A stretch of DNA of 64,000 nucleotides from Ornithoclostridium sp944380285 (lineage in GTDB: Bacteria > Bacillota > Clostridia > Christensenellales > UBA3700): positions 1,240,001-1,304,000 of the forward strand of contig OZ006985.1 of assembly GCA_963931165.1 (NCBI GenBank), written 5' to 3'. How positions within the stretch are numbered: the stretch's first letter is position 1; each line of letters begins with the position of its first letter. A program made the position numbers and the translations under genes. The notes below the pieces were generated by a model that had not been told where the DNA came from, ran no database searches, and was given only the letters and a program-made list of their open reading frames with translations. Shown here in pieces: positions 48,809-58,549 of this stretch.

Positions 48809-51424
48809 ATGGACATGAAGAAGACCTACGATCCACAGGATTTCGAGACGAGGCTCTATGAAGAATGGGAGAGCAAGGGCTATTTTGTCGCCAAGATAGA
48901 CAAGCGCAAAGAGCCCTTTTGCGTGATGATGCCGCCGCCCAACATCACCGGGCAGCTGCACATGGGGCACGCGCTCGACCAGACGATACAGGACGTTATC
49001 ACGCGTTACAAGCGCATGAGCGGCTATTGCGCGCTTTGGCTGCCGGGCACGGATCACGCGTCCATCGCGACCGAGGTCAAGGTGGTCGAGAACATGAAAA
49101 AGGAAGAGGGCTTGACCAAGAAAGACGTGGGGCGCGAGGGCTTTTTGAAGCGCGCTTGGGCGTGGAAAGAGAAATACGGCGGCAGGATAGAGAAGCAATT
49201 GCGCCGTTTGGGCTCGTCGTGCGACTGGTCGCGCGAGGCGTTCACGATGGACGAGCGTTGTTCCAAGGCGGTGCTCGAGGTGTTCGTCAATCTCTACAAC
49301 AAGGGCGTGATCTATCGCGGCGACCGCATCATCAATTGGTGTCCGTCGTGCAAGACGGCGCTCAGCGACGCCGAGGTCGAGTATTCCGAGCAGGCGTCGC
49401 ATCTTTGGCACATCCGCTATCCGTTCGTCGACGGCAGCGGCGAGATAGTCGTCGCGACGACGCGTCCGGAGACGATGCTGGGCGACACCGCGGTCGCGGT
49501 CAACCCGACGGACGCGCGCTACAAGGACGCTGTGGGCAAGATGCTCAAATTGCCGTTGACCGACCGCGAGATCCCCGTGATCGCGGACGAATATGTCGAA
49601 AAGGATTTCGGCAGCGGCGCGGTCAAGATCACCCCTGCGCACGATCCCAACGACTTTGAGGTGGGCAAGCGTCACGATCTGCCGGTGATCAGGATCATGA
49701 ACGACGACGGTTCGCTCAACGAGCAAGCCGGCGCATATGCGGGGCTGTCGCGTGAAGAGGCGAGGGCGAAGGTGGTCGCCGATCTGCAAGCGGGCGGCTA
49801 CATGGTGAGGATAGAGGACTACAAGCACAACGTCGGCGAGTGCTATCGCTGCGGCTGCACGGTCGAGCCGATCGTGTCCAAGCAATGGTTCGTCAAGATG
49901 GACGGGCTGGCGAAGCCGGCGATCGACGCGGTGCGCAAGAAGAAGATAGAGTTCATCCCGGGGCGCTTTTCCAAGATCTATCTCAATTGGATGGAGAACG
50001 TCCGCGATTGGTGCATTTCGCGTCAATTGTGGTGGGGGCACCGCATCCCGGCGTACTATTGCGAAGACTGCGGCGAGACGGTCGTCGCAAAGAGCGCGCC
50101 GACCGTGTGTCCCAAGTGCGGCGGCACGCATTTCAAGCAGGACGAAGACGTGCTCGACACATGGTTTTCGAGCGCGCTTTGGCCGTTCTCGACGCTGGGC
50201 TATCCCGACAAGACGGAAGACCTCAAATACTTCTATCCCAACAGCATATTGGTGACCGCGTACGACATCATCTTCTTCTGGGTCGCGCGCATGATCTTCT
50301 CGGGGATAGAGCACATGGGCGACATCCCGTTCCCCGAGGTGCTGATCCACGGCATCGTCCGCGACAAGGACGGGCGCAAGATGAGCAAGTCTTTGGGCAA
50401 CGGCATCGATCCGCTCGAAGTGATCGACAAGTACGGTGCGGACAGCTTGCGTTTTTCGCTGACTCAGGGCATCGCGCCGGGCAGCGACACGCGCTACTCG
50501 GACGAAAAGACGGAGAGCGCGCGCAACTTCATGAACAAGTTGTGGAACGCGTCGCGCTTTGTGTTGATGAACATCGAGGGCGTCAAGCCGGCTAAGCTTG
50601 GGACGTTCCGTCTGACGGCGGCGGACAAGTGGATATTGTCCGAGCTCAACCGCACGATCAAAGAGGTGACCAAGTCGCTCGACAAGTACGAGATCGGCAT
50701 GGCGGACGGCAAGCTGTACGACTTTGTGTGGTCGCAGTTCTGCGATTGGTACATCGAGCTTGCCAAGACGTCGCTGTATTCGGACGATCCCGAGAAGAAG
50801 GCGCGCACCGCGGGCGTGCTCGTGCATGTGCTCGAGACGGTGCTCAAATTGATGCATCCGATCGTGCCGTTCATCACCGACGAGATCTACCGCAACCTGC
50901 CGGGGCGCAGGCAGAGCATAATGCTGACCGATTGGCCCGAGGCGGACAAGAAGTACAACTACACCGCCGAGCGCAAGCGCTTTGAGAAGGTGATCGAGCT
51001 GATCCGCGCGCTGCGCAACATGAAGGCGGAGAAGGGCGTCGCGCCGGGCAAAAAGGTCAACCTGTATCTCGTTTCGGACGTGATCGCGGCAAAGGACGCC
51101 GACTATGTCAAGCGGCTCGCGGGCGTGGAGAACGTGACGTTCGGCGTCAAGCCCGAGGGCAAGGTCGTGTCGCTTGTCGGCGCGTACGGCACCGCATATG
51201 TGCCGCTCGGTGAACTTGTCGACATCTCCGCCGAGATAGAGAGGCTGGACAAGCAGCTCGCGGCGACGCTCGCCGAGATCGAGCGCGGCGAAAAACTGCT
51301 TGCCAACAAGGGTTTTGTCGCCAAGGCGCCCAAGGCGTTGATAGACAAGGAGACGGCAAAGCTCGCCGCCAACCGCCAAAAGGCGGACGACATACGCCGC
51401 CAGGCGGATGCGCTCAAAGACTGA
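48809..51424 (+). CDS. valS: Valyl-tRNA synthetase
   Basis: An 871-residue class Ia synthetase. HMGH is at 51-54, the editing domain follows, and KMSKS is in GRKMSKSLGNGIDPLE (about 523). The C-terminal 65 residues form the coiled-coil arm (ISAEIERLDKQLAATLAEIE). AAGGAGCGGAG precedes the ATG. No T-box is present in the 61 bases upstream. It overlaps the next gene by one base. Confidence 0.97.
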   Translation: MDMKKTYDPQDFETRLYEEWESKGYFVAKIDKRKEPFCVMMPPPNITGQLHMGHALDQTIQDVITRYKRMSGYCALWLPGTDHASIATEVKVVENMKKEEGLTKKDVGREGFLKRAWAWKEKYGGRIEKQLRRLGSSCDWSREAFTMDERCSKAVLEVFVNLYNKGVIYRGDRIINWCPSCKTALSDAEVEYSEQASHLWHIRYPFVDGSGEIVVATTRPETMLGDTAVAVNPTDARYKDAVGKMLKLPLTDREIPVIADEYVEKDFGSGAVKITPAHDPNDFEVGKRHDLPVIRIMNDDGSLNEQAGAYAGLSREEARAKVVADLQAGGYMVRIEDYKHNVGECYRCGCTVEPIVSKQWFVKMDGLAKPAIDAVRKKKIEFIPGRFSKIYLNWMENVRDWCISRQLWWGHRIPAYYCEDCGETVVAKSAPTVCPKCGGTHFKQDEDVLDTWFSSALWPFSTLGYPDKTEDLKYFYPNSILVTAYDIIFFWVARMIFSGIEHMGDIPFPEVLIHGIVRDKDGRKMSKSLGNGIDPLEVIDKYGADSLRFSLTQGIAPGSDTRYSDEKTESARNFMNKLWNASRFVLMNIEGVKPAKLGTFRLTAADKWILSELNRTIKEVTKSLDKYEIGMADGKLYDFVWSQFCDWYIELAKTSLYSDDPEKKARTAGVLVHVLETVLKLMHPIVPFITDEIYRNLPGRRQSIMLTDWPEADKKYNYTAERKRFEKVIELIRALRNMKAEKGVAPGKKVNLYLVSDVIAAKDADYVKRLAGVENVTFGVKPEGKVVSLVGAYGTAYVPLGELVDISAEIERLDKQLAATLAEIERGEKLLANKGFVAKAPKALIDKETAKLAANRQKADDIRRQADALKD

Positions 51425-52065
51425 TGTACCGCAGGCTTTTCTTTGATTTCGACGGCACGATCTGCGACACGTCGCAGGGGATATACGCGACGCTCGACGA
51501 CACTTTCGCCCACTACGGGATGACCGTGGACAGGCGCAACTATCCGCGATGGATAGGTCCGCCGCTGTCCGAGACGTTCGAGACGCTCTTCGGCGACAGG
51601 GACAAGGCGTACGAGGCGGTCGCGTTTTTCCGCAAGCGCTATTGCGAGGGCAACATCAGGCTGACGCGTCTTTACGACGGGATAGCGGACTTGTTCGCGC
51701 GGCTCAAAGCGGACGGCTTTTCGGTGTGCGTCGCGACGTGCAAAAAGGAGGAGGAGGCGATCGCTCTTCTCAAATCGTTCGGGGTGTACGACAGCGTCGA
51801 CTTTGTCTCGGGGCTTGTCTACCACCTGCGCGAGACCAAGCAAGAGGTGCTGTCGCACGCGCTGGACTCGCTGGGCGCAAAGGTCGAAGAGTGCGTGATG
51901 ATCGGCGACACGGTGTTCGATTCCGAGGGCGCGCAAGCGGTCGGGATGGACTGCATAATATGCGAGTGGGGCTTCGGCGTGCGCGAGCAGTTGACTCAGC
52001 CCAACATCGTCTTTTTCGCGGCGAGCCCCGAGGACGTGCGCGCGTTTTTGACTGAGGGGCGGTGA
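51424..52065 (+). CDS. HAD-family phosphatase (phosphoglycolate phosphatase-like)
   Basis: A 213-residue HAD hydrolase with motif I FFDFDGTICDT (about residues 5-15), motif II threonine in CVATCKKEEE, and motif III/IV KVEECVMIGDTVFDSEGAQA. The cap is helical as in PGP/Gph and AIR-type enzymes. The substrate is not evident. Start shares a base with the valS stop (TGATG). Confidence 0.85.
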   Translation: MYRRLFFDFDGTICDTSQGIYATLDDTFAHYGMTVDRRNYPRWIGPPLSETFETLFGDRDKAYEAVAFFRKRYCEGNIRLTRLYDGIADLFARLKADGFSVCVATCKKEEEAIALLKSFGVYDSVDFVSGLVYHLRETKQEVLSHALDSLGAKVEECVMIGDTVFDSEGAQAVGMDCIICEWGFGVREQLTQPNIVFFAASPEDVRAFLTEGR

Positions 52066-52080
52066 GTTTGGGCTTTGTCC

Positions 52081-52109
52081 TTGACCGCGCGCGTGAAAAG
52101 GGATATAAT
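52081..52109 (+). promoter_or_regulatory. Promoter of membrane protein pair
   Basis: TTGACC (52081-52086), 17-nt spacer, TATAAT (52104-52109), then AGGAGG at 52121-52126. Confidence 0.7.
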
Positions 52110-52132
52110 GAAAGAAAGATAGGAGGCGCGCT

Positions 52133-52957
52133 ATGCAATACATGAACAGCAGCTTCAGGTACATCGGCAGGCACTTTTGGCGCATGCTGCTGTATTTCAT
52201 ATTGCCCGCGATCGTCTTGGGGGCGGCAAATTCGCCCGTTTCGCTGATCAAGTTGTTGACTCAAAGCGACTTCGGCGATTCGCTCAGTTTCGACGAAGTG
52301 TTTTTGGGCGCGAGCGACCTGACCGACGGATGGAGGGTCGCGCTGGTCGTGCTCGGCTTTATATTGTATGTGGTGTTCGCATCGGCGGCGGTCGGGAGCA
52401 TTCAGCACAAGATGAGGTACGGCGAGTTCTATCCCGTATCTGCGCGTCGGTTTTTCCGCAAAGTCAACGCCAACGCGATCGCGATCACGCTTGGCATGGT
52501 CGCGTTGATGATCATGGTCGAACTTCTCGGATTTTTCGTGTCCGTGTTTGTTTTCTTTTGGTCTCAGGTGATGACGGGGGCGGCGGCGCTCGCGATGAGC
52601 GCGGTCACGGTCGTCGTCGGGTCGGCGTGTTTTATGATCATTGCGACGATGTTTGTGTTGGTCATCCCCAACATGACGGTCAAGGGCTACGGCTTCTTCA
52701 CGGCGATCAGGCGCAGCGTGCCCGTTGCGTGCAAGAATTTCGGCAGGCTGCTCGCGGCGGTCGTCATCCCGGTGATCATAGCGTACTTGCCGCCGTGTCT
52801 TGCGTACGGCTTTGACGTGCCGGGACTCAAACAGGTGACGGACGTGTTGTTCTACCTGTTCGCATTCATCTACTATCATGTGCTCATGTATGTCGCGTTT
52901 TTCGACATAGAGGACATAGAGAGGGAAGACCTCAAAAAATACGGGGAGAGATTGTAA
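52133..52957 (+). CDS. Polytopic membrane protein, function unknown
   Basis: A 274-residue protein with about six membrane segments, beginning MQYMNSSFRYIGRHFWRMLL. No catalytic or transport signature is recognised. AGGAGG precedes the ATG. It is followed one base later by a second membrane protein of similar hydropathy, so the two may form a heteromer. Confidence 0.65.
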   Translation: MQYMNSSFRYIGRHFWRMLLYFILPAIVLGAANSPVSLIKLLTQSDFGDSLSFDEVFLGASDLTDGWRVALVVLGFILYVVFASAAVGSIQHKMRYGEFYPVSARRFFRKVNANAIAITLGMVALMIMVELLGFFVSVFVFFWSQVMTGAAALAMSAVTVVVGSACFMIIATMFVLVIPNMTVKGYGFFTAIRRSVPVACKNFGRLLAAVVIPVIIAYLPPCLAYGFDVPGLKQVTDVLFYLFAFIYYHVLMYVAFFDIEDIEREDLKKYGERL

Positions 52958-52958
52958 T

Positions 52959-53891
52959 ATGGCATTCAAGCATTCACTCAGCATAATGAGCGCGCGGTTC
53001 TCGACGGTCTACAAGCTGTTCTTGTTTTTGCTCGTGCTCGCGATAGTGGCGGCGGCGGTCTCGGTGGGCGTGCTTTTACCGACGCTTTCGGGCTTCATCG
53101 ACCAGGTCGAGGAGTTGCAGGTCCTCAAATCGATCGGCGACTACGCAAAGACCATTTTCGGCGATCAGCCTGAGGCGCAGGAGGCGGCATACGCTCATCT
53201 CGTCGAGGTGTACGACGCTTTTCTCGGCATCATCGACGGCAACTCGCTGATGATCAACGTCGCGATCGTGCTTGCGATCTTGCTCTATTTCGTGTTCGTG
53301 TTGTTCATGATGTGGGGGATGTATTGCGTTTCGGACATCATGCACAACTACATGTCCAGCAACAGCAAGTTCGGTTTTGCGTCCAATTTGGTCGTCAACT
53401 TTGTGCGCGCGATGCGCTACGCGTCGCTGTACACATTGCTCAGTCTTGTCTACTACGCGTTCGGCGTGTTCATAGTATGGCTGCTCTTTTTGACCGTGTA
53501 CAAGGGGTCGGCGCTGGTCGGATGCATGATGACATTGCTCGTGTTCTTTCTTTTGACTTCGGTGCGCAGTTCGCTGTTTGCCGGATGGGCGCCGGCGATG
53601 GTCGCGGACGGCATGACGGCAAGGGCGGCGCTCGCCGAGAGCTGCAAGATGGCGAAGGAGCGTTTCGGCATGCTGATGAGCTGGTATTTTGCCTACTATG
53701 TGCTGGTGTTTGCTGCGACGATCTTGCTCGGCGTGGCGACGTTCGGCATCGGTTCGGTGTTCGTGATCATCGTGGCGCTGCTGCACACGCGCATTTTCGA
53801 CATGGTCGTCTACTACCGCTACAAGGGCAGGCGCTACTATGTCGACGTGTTCAACGTCATCGATCCGACGATCAAGCAGAGGACGATCTGA
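52959..53891 (+). CDS. Polytopic membrane protein, function unknown
   Basis: A 310-residue protein with about six membrane segments and a soluble loop near residues 45-90 (FIDQVEELQVLKSIGDYAKT). A conserved-looking soluble end YYRYKGRRYYVDVFNVIDPT follows the last segment. No family is recognised. It is co-transcribed with the previous gene. A weak hairpin at 53931-53951 may end the unit. Confidence 0.65.
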   Translation: MAFKHSLSIMSARFSTVYKLFLFLLVLAIVAAAVSVGVLLPTLSGFIDQVEELQVLKSIGDYAKTIFGDQPEAQEAAYAHLVEVYDAFLGIIDGNSLMINVAIVLAILLYFVFVLFMMWGMYCVSDIMHNYMSSNSKFGFASNLVVNFVRAMRYASLYTLLSLVYYAFGVFIVWLLFLTVYKGSALVGCMMTLLVFFLLTSVRSSLFAGWAPAMVADGMTARAALAESCKMAKERFGMLMSWYFAYYVLVFAATILLGVATFGIGSVFVIIVALLHTRIFDMVVYYRYKGRRYYVDVFNVIDPTIKQRTI

Positions 53892-53930
53892 GGGCGGACG
53901 GCGTTTGCCGACAGTGTAAAAATGCACGGA

Positions 53931-53957
53931 GCGCGCACAAAATGCGCGCTTCTTTGA
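53931..53957 (+). terminator. Probable terminator
   Basis: AGCGCGC (53931-53937) / GCGCGCT (53945-53951), seven-base loop, short T-rich tail. Confidence 0.5.
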
Positions 53958-54018
53958 TGTCTGCGCATGTTTACGCGTCTGATTTTGCGCAAGCGGGGCG
54001 TGCAATTGCCGCAAAGGC

Positions 54019-54048
54019 TTGACGATACGCGCGGATATATTATATAAT
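54019..54048 (+). promoter_or_regulatory. Promoter of CNNM/CBS gene
   Basis: TTGACG (54019-54024), 18-nt spacer, TATAAT (54043-54048). Confidence 0.6.
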
Positions 54049-54097
54049 ATTCACAACGCGCATATGTTTGCGCGCAAGGAGGCTCGAATTTCGGGAT

Positions 54098-55408
54098 ATG
54101 GAAATTCCGTTATATTCCGTACTTATCGTGATCATGCTCATCCTCTCGGCGCTTTTTTCGGCGGTGGAGGAGGCGTATTCTTCGTTGAACAAAGTCAAGC
54201 TCAAGACCGCCGCGCAGGACGGCGACAAAAAGGCGGAGAGGGTGCTTGCTCTGTCCGAAAAGCAGGACAGGCTTTTGACCTCGCTTCTCATTTGCGACAA
54301 CATCGCCAACGTCGTCGCGACGGTGCTGGGGGTGCTGCTGTTCATGGAGATGATCGAGGACAGCATCGCGCTCGCGATGGTCGTCGCGGCGCTCGCGGTG
54401 GTCGCGCTGGTGCTCATTTTCGGCGAGATGACGCCGCGGATCCTGGCGGGGCGCGACCCCGAAAAGACGGCGAAGTTGTTCGCGGGGTTTGCCAAGGCGG
54501 TTTGCGTGGTCTGTTTCCCGTTGACTTGGCTGTTCGGGCTGTGGCGCAAGCTGCTCGACAAGGTGCTCAAACCCAAAAAGGACGCGTCGATCACCGACGA
54601 CGAGCTGATCACCTATGTCGACGAGGCGCAGACGGAGGGCGGCATCGACGAGTACGAGGGCGAGCTCATCCGTTCGGCGATCGAGTTTGACGATCTGACC
54701 GTCGAGGACGTGCTGACGCCGCGCGTGGACGTGGCGGCGGTGCGCAAGGGGCAGGACATGGACAGCGTGCTCGACGTCTTCCGCAAGACGGGCTATTCGC
54801 GTCTGCCGGTCTACAAGGACACGATCGACAACGTGATCGGGCTGCTCAACGAGAAGGACTTCTACAAGGCATATCTTGCGGGCGCGAAGAAGATAGACGG
54901 CGCGGTCTCGGACAATTTGATCTATGCGGCGCCGACGATGAAGATCAGCGCTTTGCTTCGCAAGTTGCAGCAAGAGAAGACGCATCTCGCGATCGTCGTC
55001 GACGAGTTCGGCGGCACGCTGGGGATAGTGACGCTCGAGGACATTTTGGAGGAGCTGGTCGGCGACATATGGGACGAGCACGACAGGGTGGTGCAGTCGT
55101 TCACTGCGCTGGGCGACGGTTCGGTCGAGGTGTCGGGCGACGTCAAGCTGGACGAGTTTTTCGACTATTTCGGCATTGAGGCGGACGCGGACGAATACGA
55201 CGTCGTACAGCTTTCGGGCGTCGTGTTTCAGGAGCTGGGGCGCGTGCCTCAAAAGGGCGACAGGCTGGAATTTTACGGCTACGAGATCGAGGTGAGCGAG
55301 GTCGCGCAAAAGAGGGCGGTCAAGTGCGTGGTGCGCAAGGCCGCCAAAGCGGACGAGCCGACAGACGAAGGCAAAGACAAACAGGACAAAGACAAACAGG
55401 AGATATAA
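54098..55408 (+). CDS. CNNM-domain/CBS-pair membrane protein (hemolysin C family)
   Basis: A 436-residue protein. An N-terminal CNNM/DUF21 domain has four hydrophobic segments (about 1-150, with FSAVEEAYSSLNKVKLKTAA), then two CBS domains (about 205-330; TPRVDVAAVRKG and HLAIVVDEFGGTLGIVTLED), then a CorC_HlyC domain (about 345-425). The family is linked to magnesium or cobalt efflux. The ATG at 54098 is chosen by alignment; AAGGAGG at 54076-54082 is rather far (15 bases). Confidence 0.9.
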   Translation: MEIPLYSVLIVIMLILSALFSAVEEAYSSLNKVKLKTAAQDGDKKAERVLALSEKQDRLLTSLLICDNIANVVATVLGVLLFMEMIEDSIALAMVVAALAVVALVLIFGEMTPRILAGRDPEKTAKLFAGFAKAVCVVCFPLTWLFGLWRKLLDKVLKPKKDASITDDELITYVDEAQTEGGIDEYEGELIRSAIEFDDLTVEDVLTPRVDVAAVRKGQDMDSVLDVFRKTGYSRLPVYKDTIDNVIGLLNEKDFYKAYLAGAKKIDGAVSDNLIYAAPTMKISALLRKLQQEKTHLAIVVDEFGGTLGIVTLEDILEELVGDIWDEHDRVVQSFTALGDGSVEVSGDVKLDEFFDYFGIEADADEYDVVQLSGVVFQELGRVPQKGDRLEFYGYEIEVSEVAQKRAVKCVVRKAAKADEPTDEGKDKQDKDKQEI

Positions 55409-55426
55409 TTTTCCGCGGAGGAAACG

Positions 55427-58400
55427 ATGTATAAAAAAGTCGATTCAAGCATGGATTTTTGCTCGAGAGAGCAAGAGGTGCTCGAGTTTTGGAAGAGCAA
55501 CGGCATCTTCGAAAAGAGCATAAAGGCGACCGAGGGCAAGCCCGAGTTCACCTTCTACGACGGTCCGCCGACCGCCAACGGCAAGCCGCACATCGGTCAC
55601 ATTTTGACGCGCGTGATGAAGGACATCATCCCGCGCTACAAGACGATGAAGGGCTATCACGTTCTGCGCAAGGCGGGGTGGGACACACACGGTCTGCCGG
55701 TCGAGCTCGAGGTGGAGAAGCTGCTCGGCATGGACGGCAAGCAGGACATCGAGAAGTACGGCATCGAGCCGTTCATCGGCAAGTGCAAGGAGAGCGTCTG
55801 GAAGTACAAGCACGAGTGGGAGCGCATGTCCGAGCGCGTAGGCTATTGGGCGGACATGGAGCATCCTTACGTCACCTATGAGGACGACTACATCGAGTCG
55901 GAGTGGTGGGCGATCAAGAAGATCGCGGACGCCGGCTTGCTCTACAAGGGGCACAAGATAGTGCCCTATTGCCCGCGCTGCGGCACGGCGCTTTCGTCGC
56001 ACGAGGTCGCGCAGGGCTACAAGCTCGTCAAGGAGAAGTCCGTTTTCGTCAAGTTCAAATTGCGTGACGAAGAGGGCTACTTCCTCGCATGGACGACGAC
56101 GCCGTGGACGCTTCCGTCCAACGTCGCGCTGTGCATGAATCCGGTCGAGGACTACGCCAAGATCAAGGCAAACGGCGAGGTCTACATTTTGGCGAGGGCG
56201 CTTGTCGACTCGCTTTTCGACGACTACACTCTGATCGACGTCAAGAGGGGCAAAGATTACGAATACACCCCCTACGTTCCGCTCTTCGACTTCTACAAGG
56301 GCGACAAGTCGGCGTTCTACGTCGTCTGCGACGAGTACGTCACGCTGACGGACGGTTCGGGCGTCGTTCACATCGCGCCGGCGTTCGGTGAAGACGACGC
56401 CAAGGTCGGGCGCAAGTACGATCTGCCGTTCGTGCAGATGGTCGACGACCGCGGCAGGTTCGTCAAGGGCACGGGCGACCTCGAGGGCATCTTTGTCAAG
56501 GACGGAGACAAATTGGTCATACGTCATCTCAAAGACAGCGGCTTGCTGTTCAAGGAGCTGATGTTCGAACACAGCTATCCGTTCTGCTGGCGCTGCGACA
56601 CGCCGCTCTTGTACTATGCGCGCAGCAGCTGGTTCATCAAGATGACCGAGGTGCGCGACAGGCTGCTTGCCAACAACGCGTCCGTCAATTGGATCCCGCC
56701 GACGATCGGCACGGGGCGCATGGGCAACTTCCTGGAGAACGTCATCGATTGGGGCATATCGCGCGAGCGCTATTGGGGCACGCCCATCCCGGTTTGGATT
56801 TGCAAGGACTGCGGGCACATGCACGTTGTCGGCAGCAAGCAGGAACTCAAAGAGTTGGGCGGCATAGACGGCGACGTCGAGCTTCACAAGCCGTACGTCG
56901 ACCCGATCGTGTTCAAGTGCCCCGAGTGCGGCGGCGAGATGCATCGCACGCCCGAGGTCATGGACTGCTGGTTCGACAGCGGCAGCATGCCGTTCGCGCA
57001 ATGGCACTATCCGTTCGAGAACAAGGACATCTTCGACAAGCACTTCCCGGCGGACTTCATCAGCGAGGCGGTCGACCAGACGAGAGGTTGGTTCTACACA
57101 TTGCTTGCGGTGTCGACGATGTTGTTTGACAGGGCGCCGTTCAAGAATTGCATAGTTTTGGGTCACGTCAACGACAAGGACGGCGTCAAGATGTCCAAGC
57201 ACAAGGGCAACGTCGTCGATCCGTGGTCGGTGCTCGACAAGCAGGGCGCGGACGCGGTCAGATGGTATTTTTACAGTTCGTCGATGCCGTGGCTGCCGAC
57301 GCGTTTCAGCGCGGAGAACGTCAGCGAGAGCCAGCGCAAGTTTTTGGGCACGCTTTGGAACACCTATTCCTTCTTCGTGTTGTACGCGGAGATAGACAAA
57401 TACGACCCGCGCGAGCACAAACTTGCCGAATGCAAGCTGTCGCTGCTCGACAAGTGGATATTGTCGAGGCTCAACAGCCTGATCAAGTCGGTGGACGACG
57501 ATCTCAACGACTACAAGATCACCGAGAGCGCGCGCGACATTTCCGACTTTGTCGACGAGCTGTCCAATTGGTACGTCCGCCGCAGCCGCGAGCGTTTCTG
57601 GGGCAAGGAGATGAGCGACGACAAGGAGGCGGCATACACGACGCTCTATCACGTCCTCGTGACGCTGTCGAGGGTGGTCGCGCCGTTCGTGCCCTTTGTC
57701 GCCGAGCAGATCTACCGCAACCTGGTCTGCACCTTCTACGCCGACGCGCCGGAGAGCGTACATTTGACTTCCTTCCCGGTCGCGGACGAGGCGGCGGAAG
57801 ACAAGGCGCTCGAGGCGGACATGGACTATGTGCTCAAAGCGGTGGCTTTGGGCAGGGCGTGCCGCAACAAGGCTAACATCAAGAACCGTCAGCCGCTGTC
57901 CAAGATGTTCGTCGCAGGCAAGGCGGCGCCTTCGGACGAGTCGATGCTCGCCTACATCGCCGACGAGATCAACGTCGACGAGGTCATACCGGGCGGCGAC
58001 GCGAAACAATACATTTCTTACGAGATCAAGCCTCAGCTCAAGACGTTGGGTCCGCGCTACGGCAAGCATCTCGGCGCGATCCGCGGCTATCTGTCCTCGC
58101 TCGGGGACGAGGCGGCGAAGGTCGTCGAGACGGTCAAGTCGGGCAAAGATTGGACGTTCGAGGCGGACGGCGCGCAGATAGAGCTGTCCGAAGAGGACTT
58201 GCTGATCGGCGTCATCGACAAGCCGGGCTTCAGCGTGGAGACGGACGGCGGCATCACCGTCATCCTCGACACGACGCTGACGCCGCAATTGATCGACGAG
58301 GGCATTGCGCGCGAGGTGATCTCGCGCATACAGACGATGCGCAAAGAGGCGGGCTTCGAGGTGGTCGACCACATCCGCGTCGGCTACGTCGCGGACGGCG

Positions 58401-58549
58401 ACATCGCGCGCGTCATCGCCGAGGACGGCAGCATCGCCGCAGGCGTGCTTTGCGACGAGCTCAAACAGGGCGTGCTCGACGGCGGCTACACCAAGGAGTG
58501 GGAGCTCGGCGGCGCGACCGTGACCTTGTCGGTCGAGAAGGTCAAATGA
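55427..58549 (+). CDS. ileS: Isoleucyl-tRNA synthetase (type 2)
   Basis: A 1040-residue class Ia synthetase. HIGH is at residues 55-58 in NGKPHIGHILT. The second signature reads KMSKHKGNVVDPWS (about 587), the eukaryote-like IleS2 form, and the protein lacks the C-terminal zinc-binding Cys cluster of IleS1. IleS2 enzymes are commonly insensitive to mupirocin; that is an inference from family. AGGA precedes the ATG. It overlaps the next gene by four bases. Confidence 0.96.
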   Translation: MYKKVDSSMDFCSREQEVLEFWKSNGIFEKSIKATEGKPEFTFYDGPPTANGKPHIGHILTRVMKDIIPRYKTMKGYHVLRKAGWDTHGLPVELEVEKLLGMDGKQDIEKYGIEPFIGKCKESVWKYKHEWERMSERVGYWADMEHPYVTYEDDYIESEWWAIKKIADAGLLYKGHKIVPYCPRCGTALSSHEVAQGYKLVKEKSVFVKFKLRDEEGYFLAWTTTPWTLPSNVALCMNPVEDYAKIKANGEVYILARALVDSLFDDYTLIDVKRGKDYEYTPYVPLFDFYKGDKSAFYVVCDEYVTLTDGSGVVHIAPAFGEDDAKVGRKYDLPFVQMVDDRGRFVKGTGDLEGIFVKDGDKLVIRHLKDSGLLFKELMFEHSYPFCWRCDTPLLYYARSSWFIKMTEVRDRLLANNASVNWIPPTIGTGRMGNFLENVIDWGISRERYWGTPIPVWICKDCGHMHVVGSKQELKELGGIDGDVELHKPYVDPIVFKCPECGGEMHRTPEVMDCWFDSGSMPFAQWHYPFENKDIFDKHFPADFISEAVDQTRGWFYTLLAVSTMLFDRAPFKNCIVLGHVNDKDGVKMSKHKGNVVDPWSVLDKQGADAVRWYFYSSSMPWLPTRFSAENVSESQRKFLGTLWNTYSFFVLYAEIDKYDPREHKLAECKLSLLDKWILSRLNSLIKSVDDDLNDYKITESARDISDFVDELSNWYVRRSRERFWGKEMSDDKEAAYTTLYHVLVTLSRVVAPFVPFVAEQIYRNLVCTFYADAPESVHLTSFPVADEAAEDKALEADMDYVLKAVALGRACRNKANIKNRQPLSKMFVAGKAAPSDESMLAYIADEINVDEVIPGGDAKQYISYEIKPQLKTLGPRYGKHLGAIRGYLSSLGDEAAKVVETVKSGKDWTFEADGAQIELSEEDLLIGVIDKPGFSVETDGGITVILDTTLTPQLIDEGIAREVISRIQTMRKEAGFEVVDHIRVGYVADGDIARVIAEDGSIAAGVLCDELKQGVLDGGYTKEWELGGATVTLSVEKVK

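Noticed and set aside
48578..51379. Very long minus-strand open frame opposite valS
   Set aside because: It is an antisense reading of a well-supported synthetase with biased codons; its translation is Arg/Asp/Val-rich and without domains. The same applies to long opposite-strand frames at 15311-16444, 16915-18975, 30304-33831 and 55445-58372.
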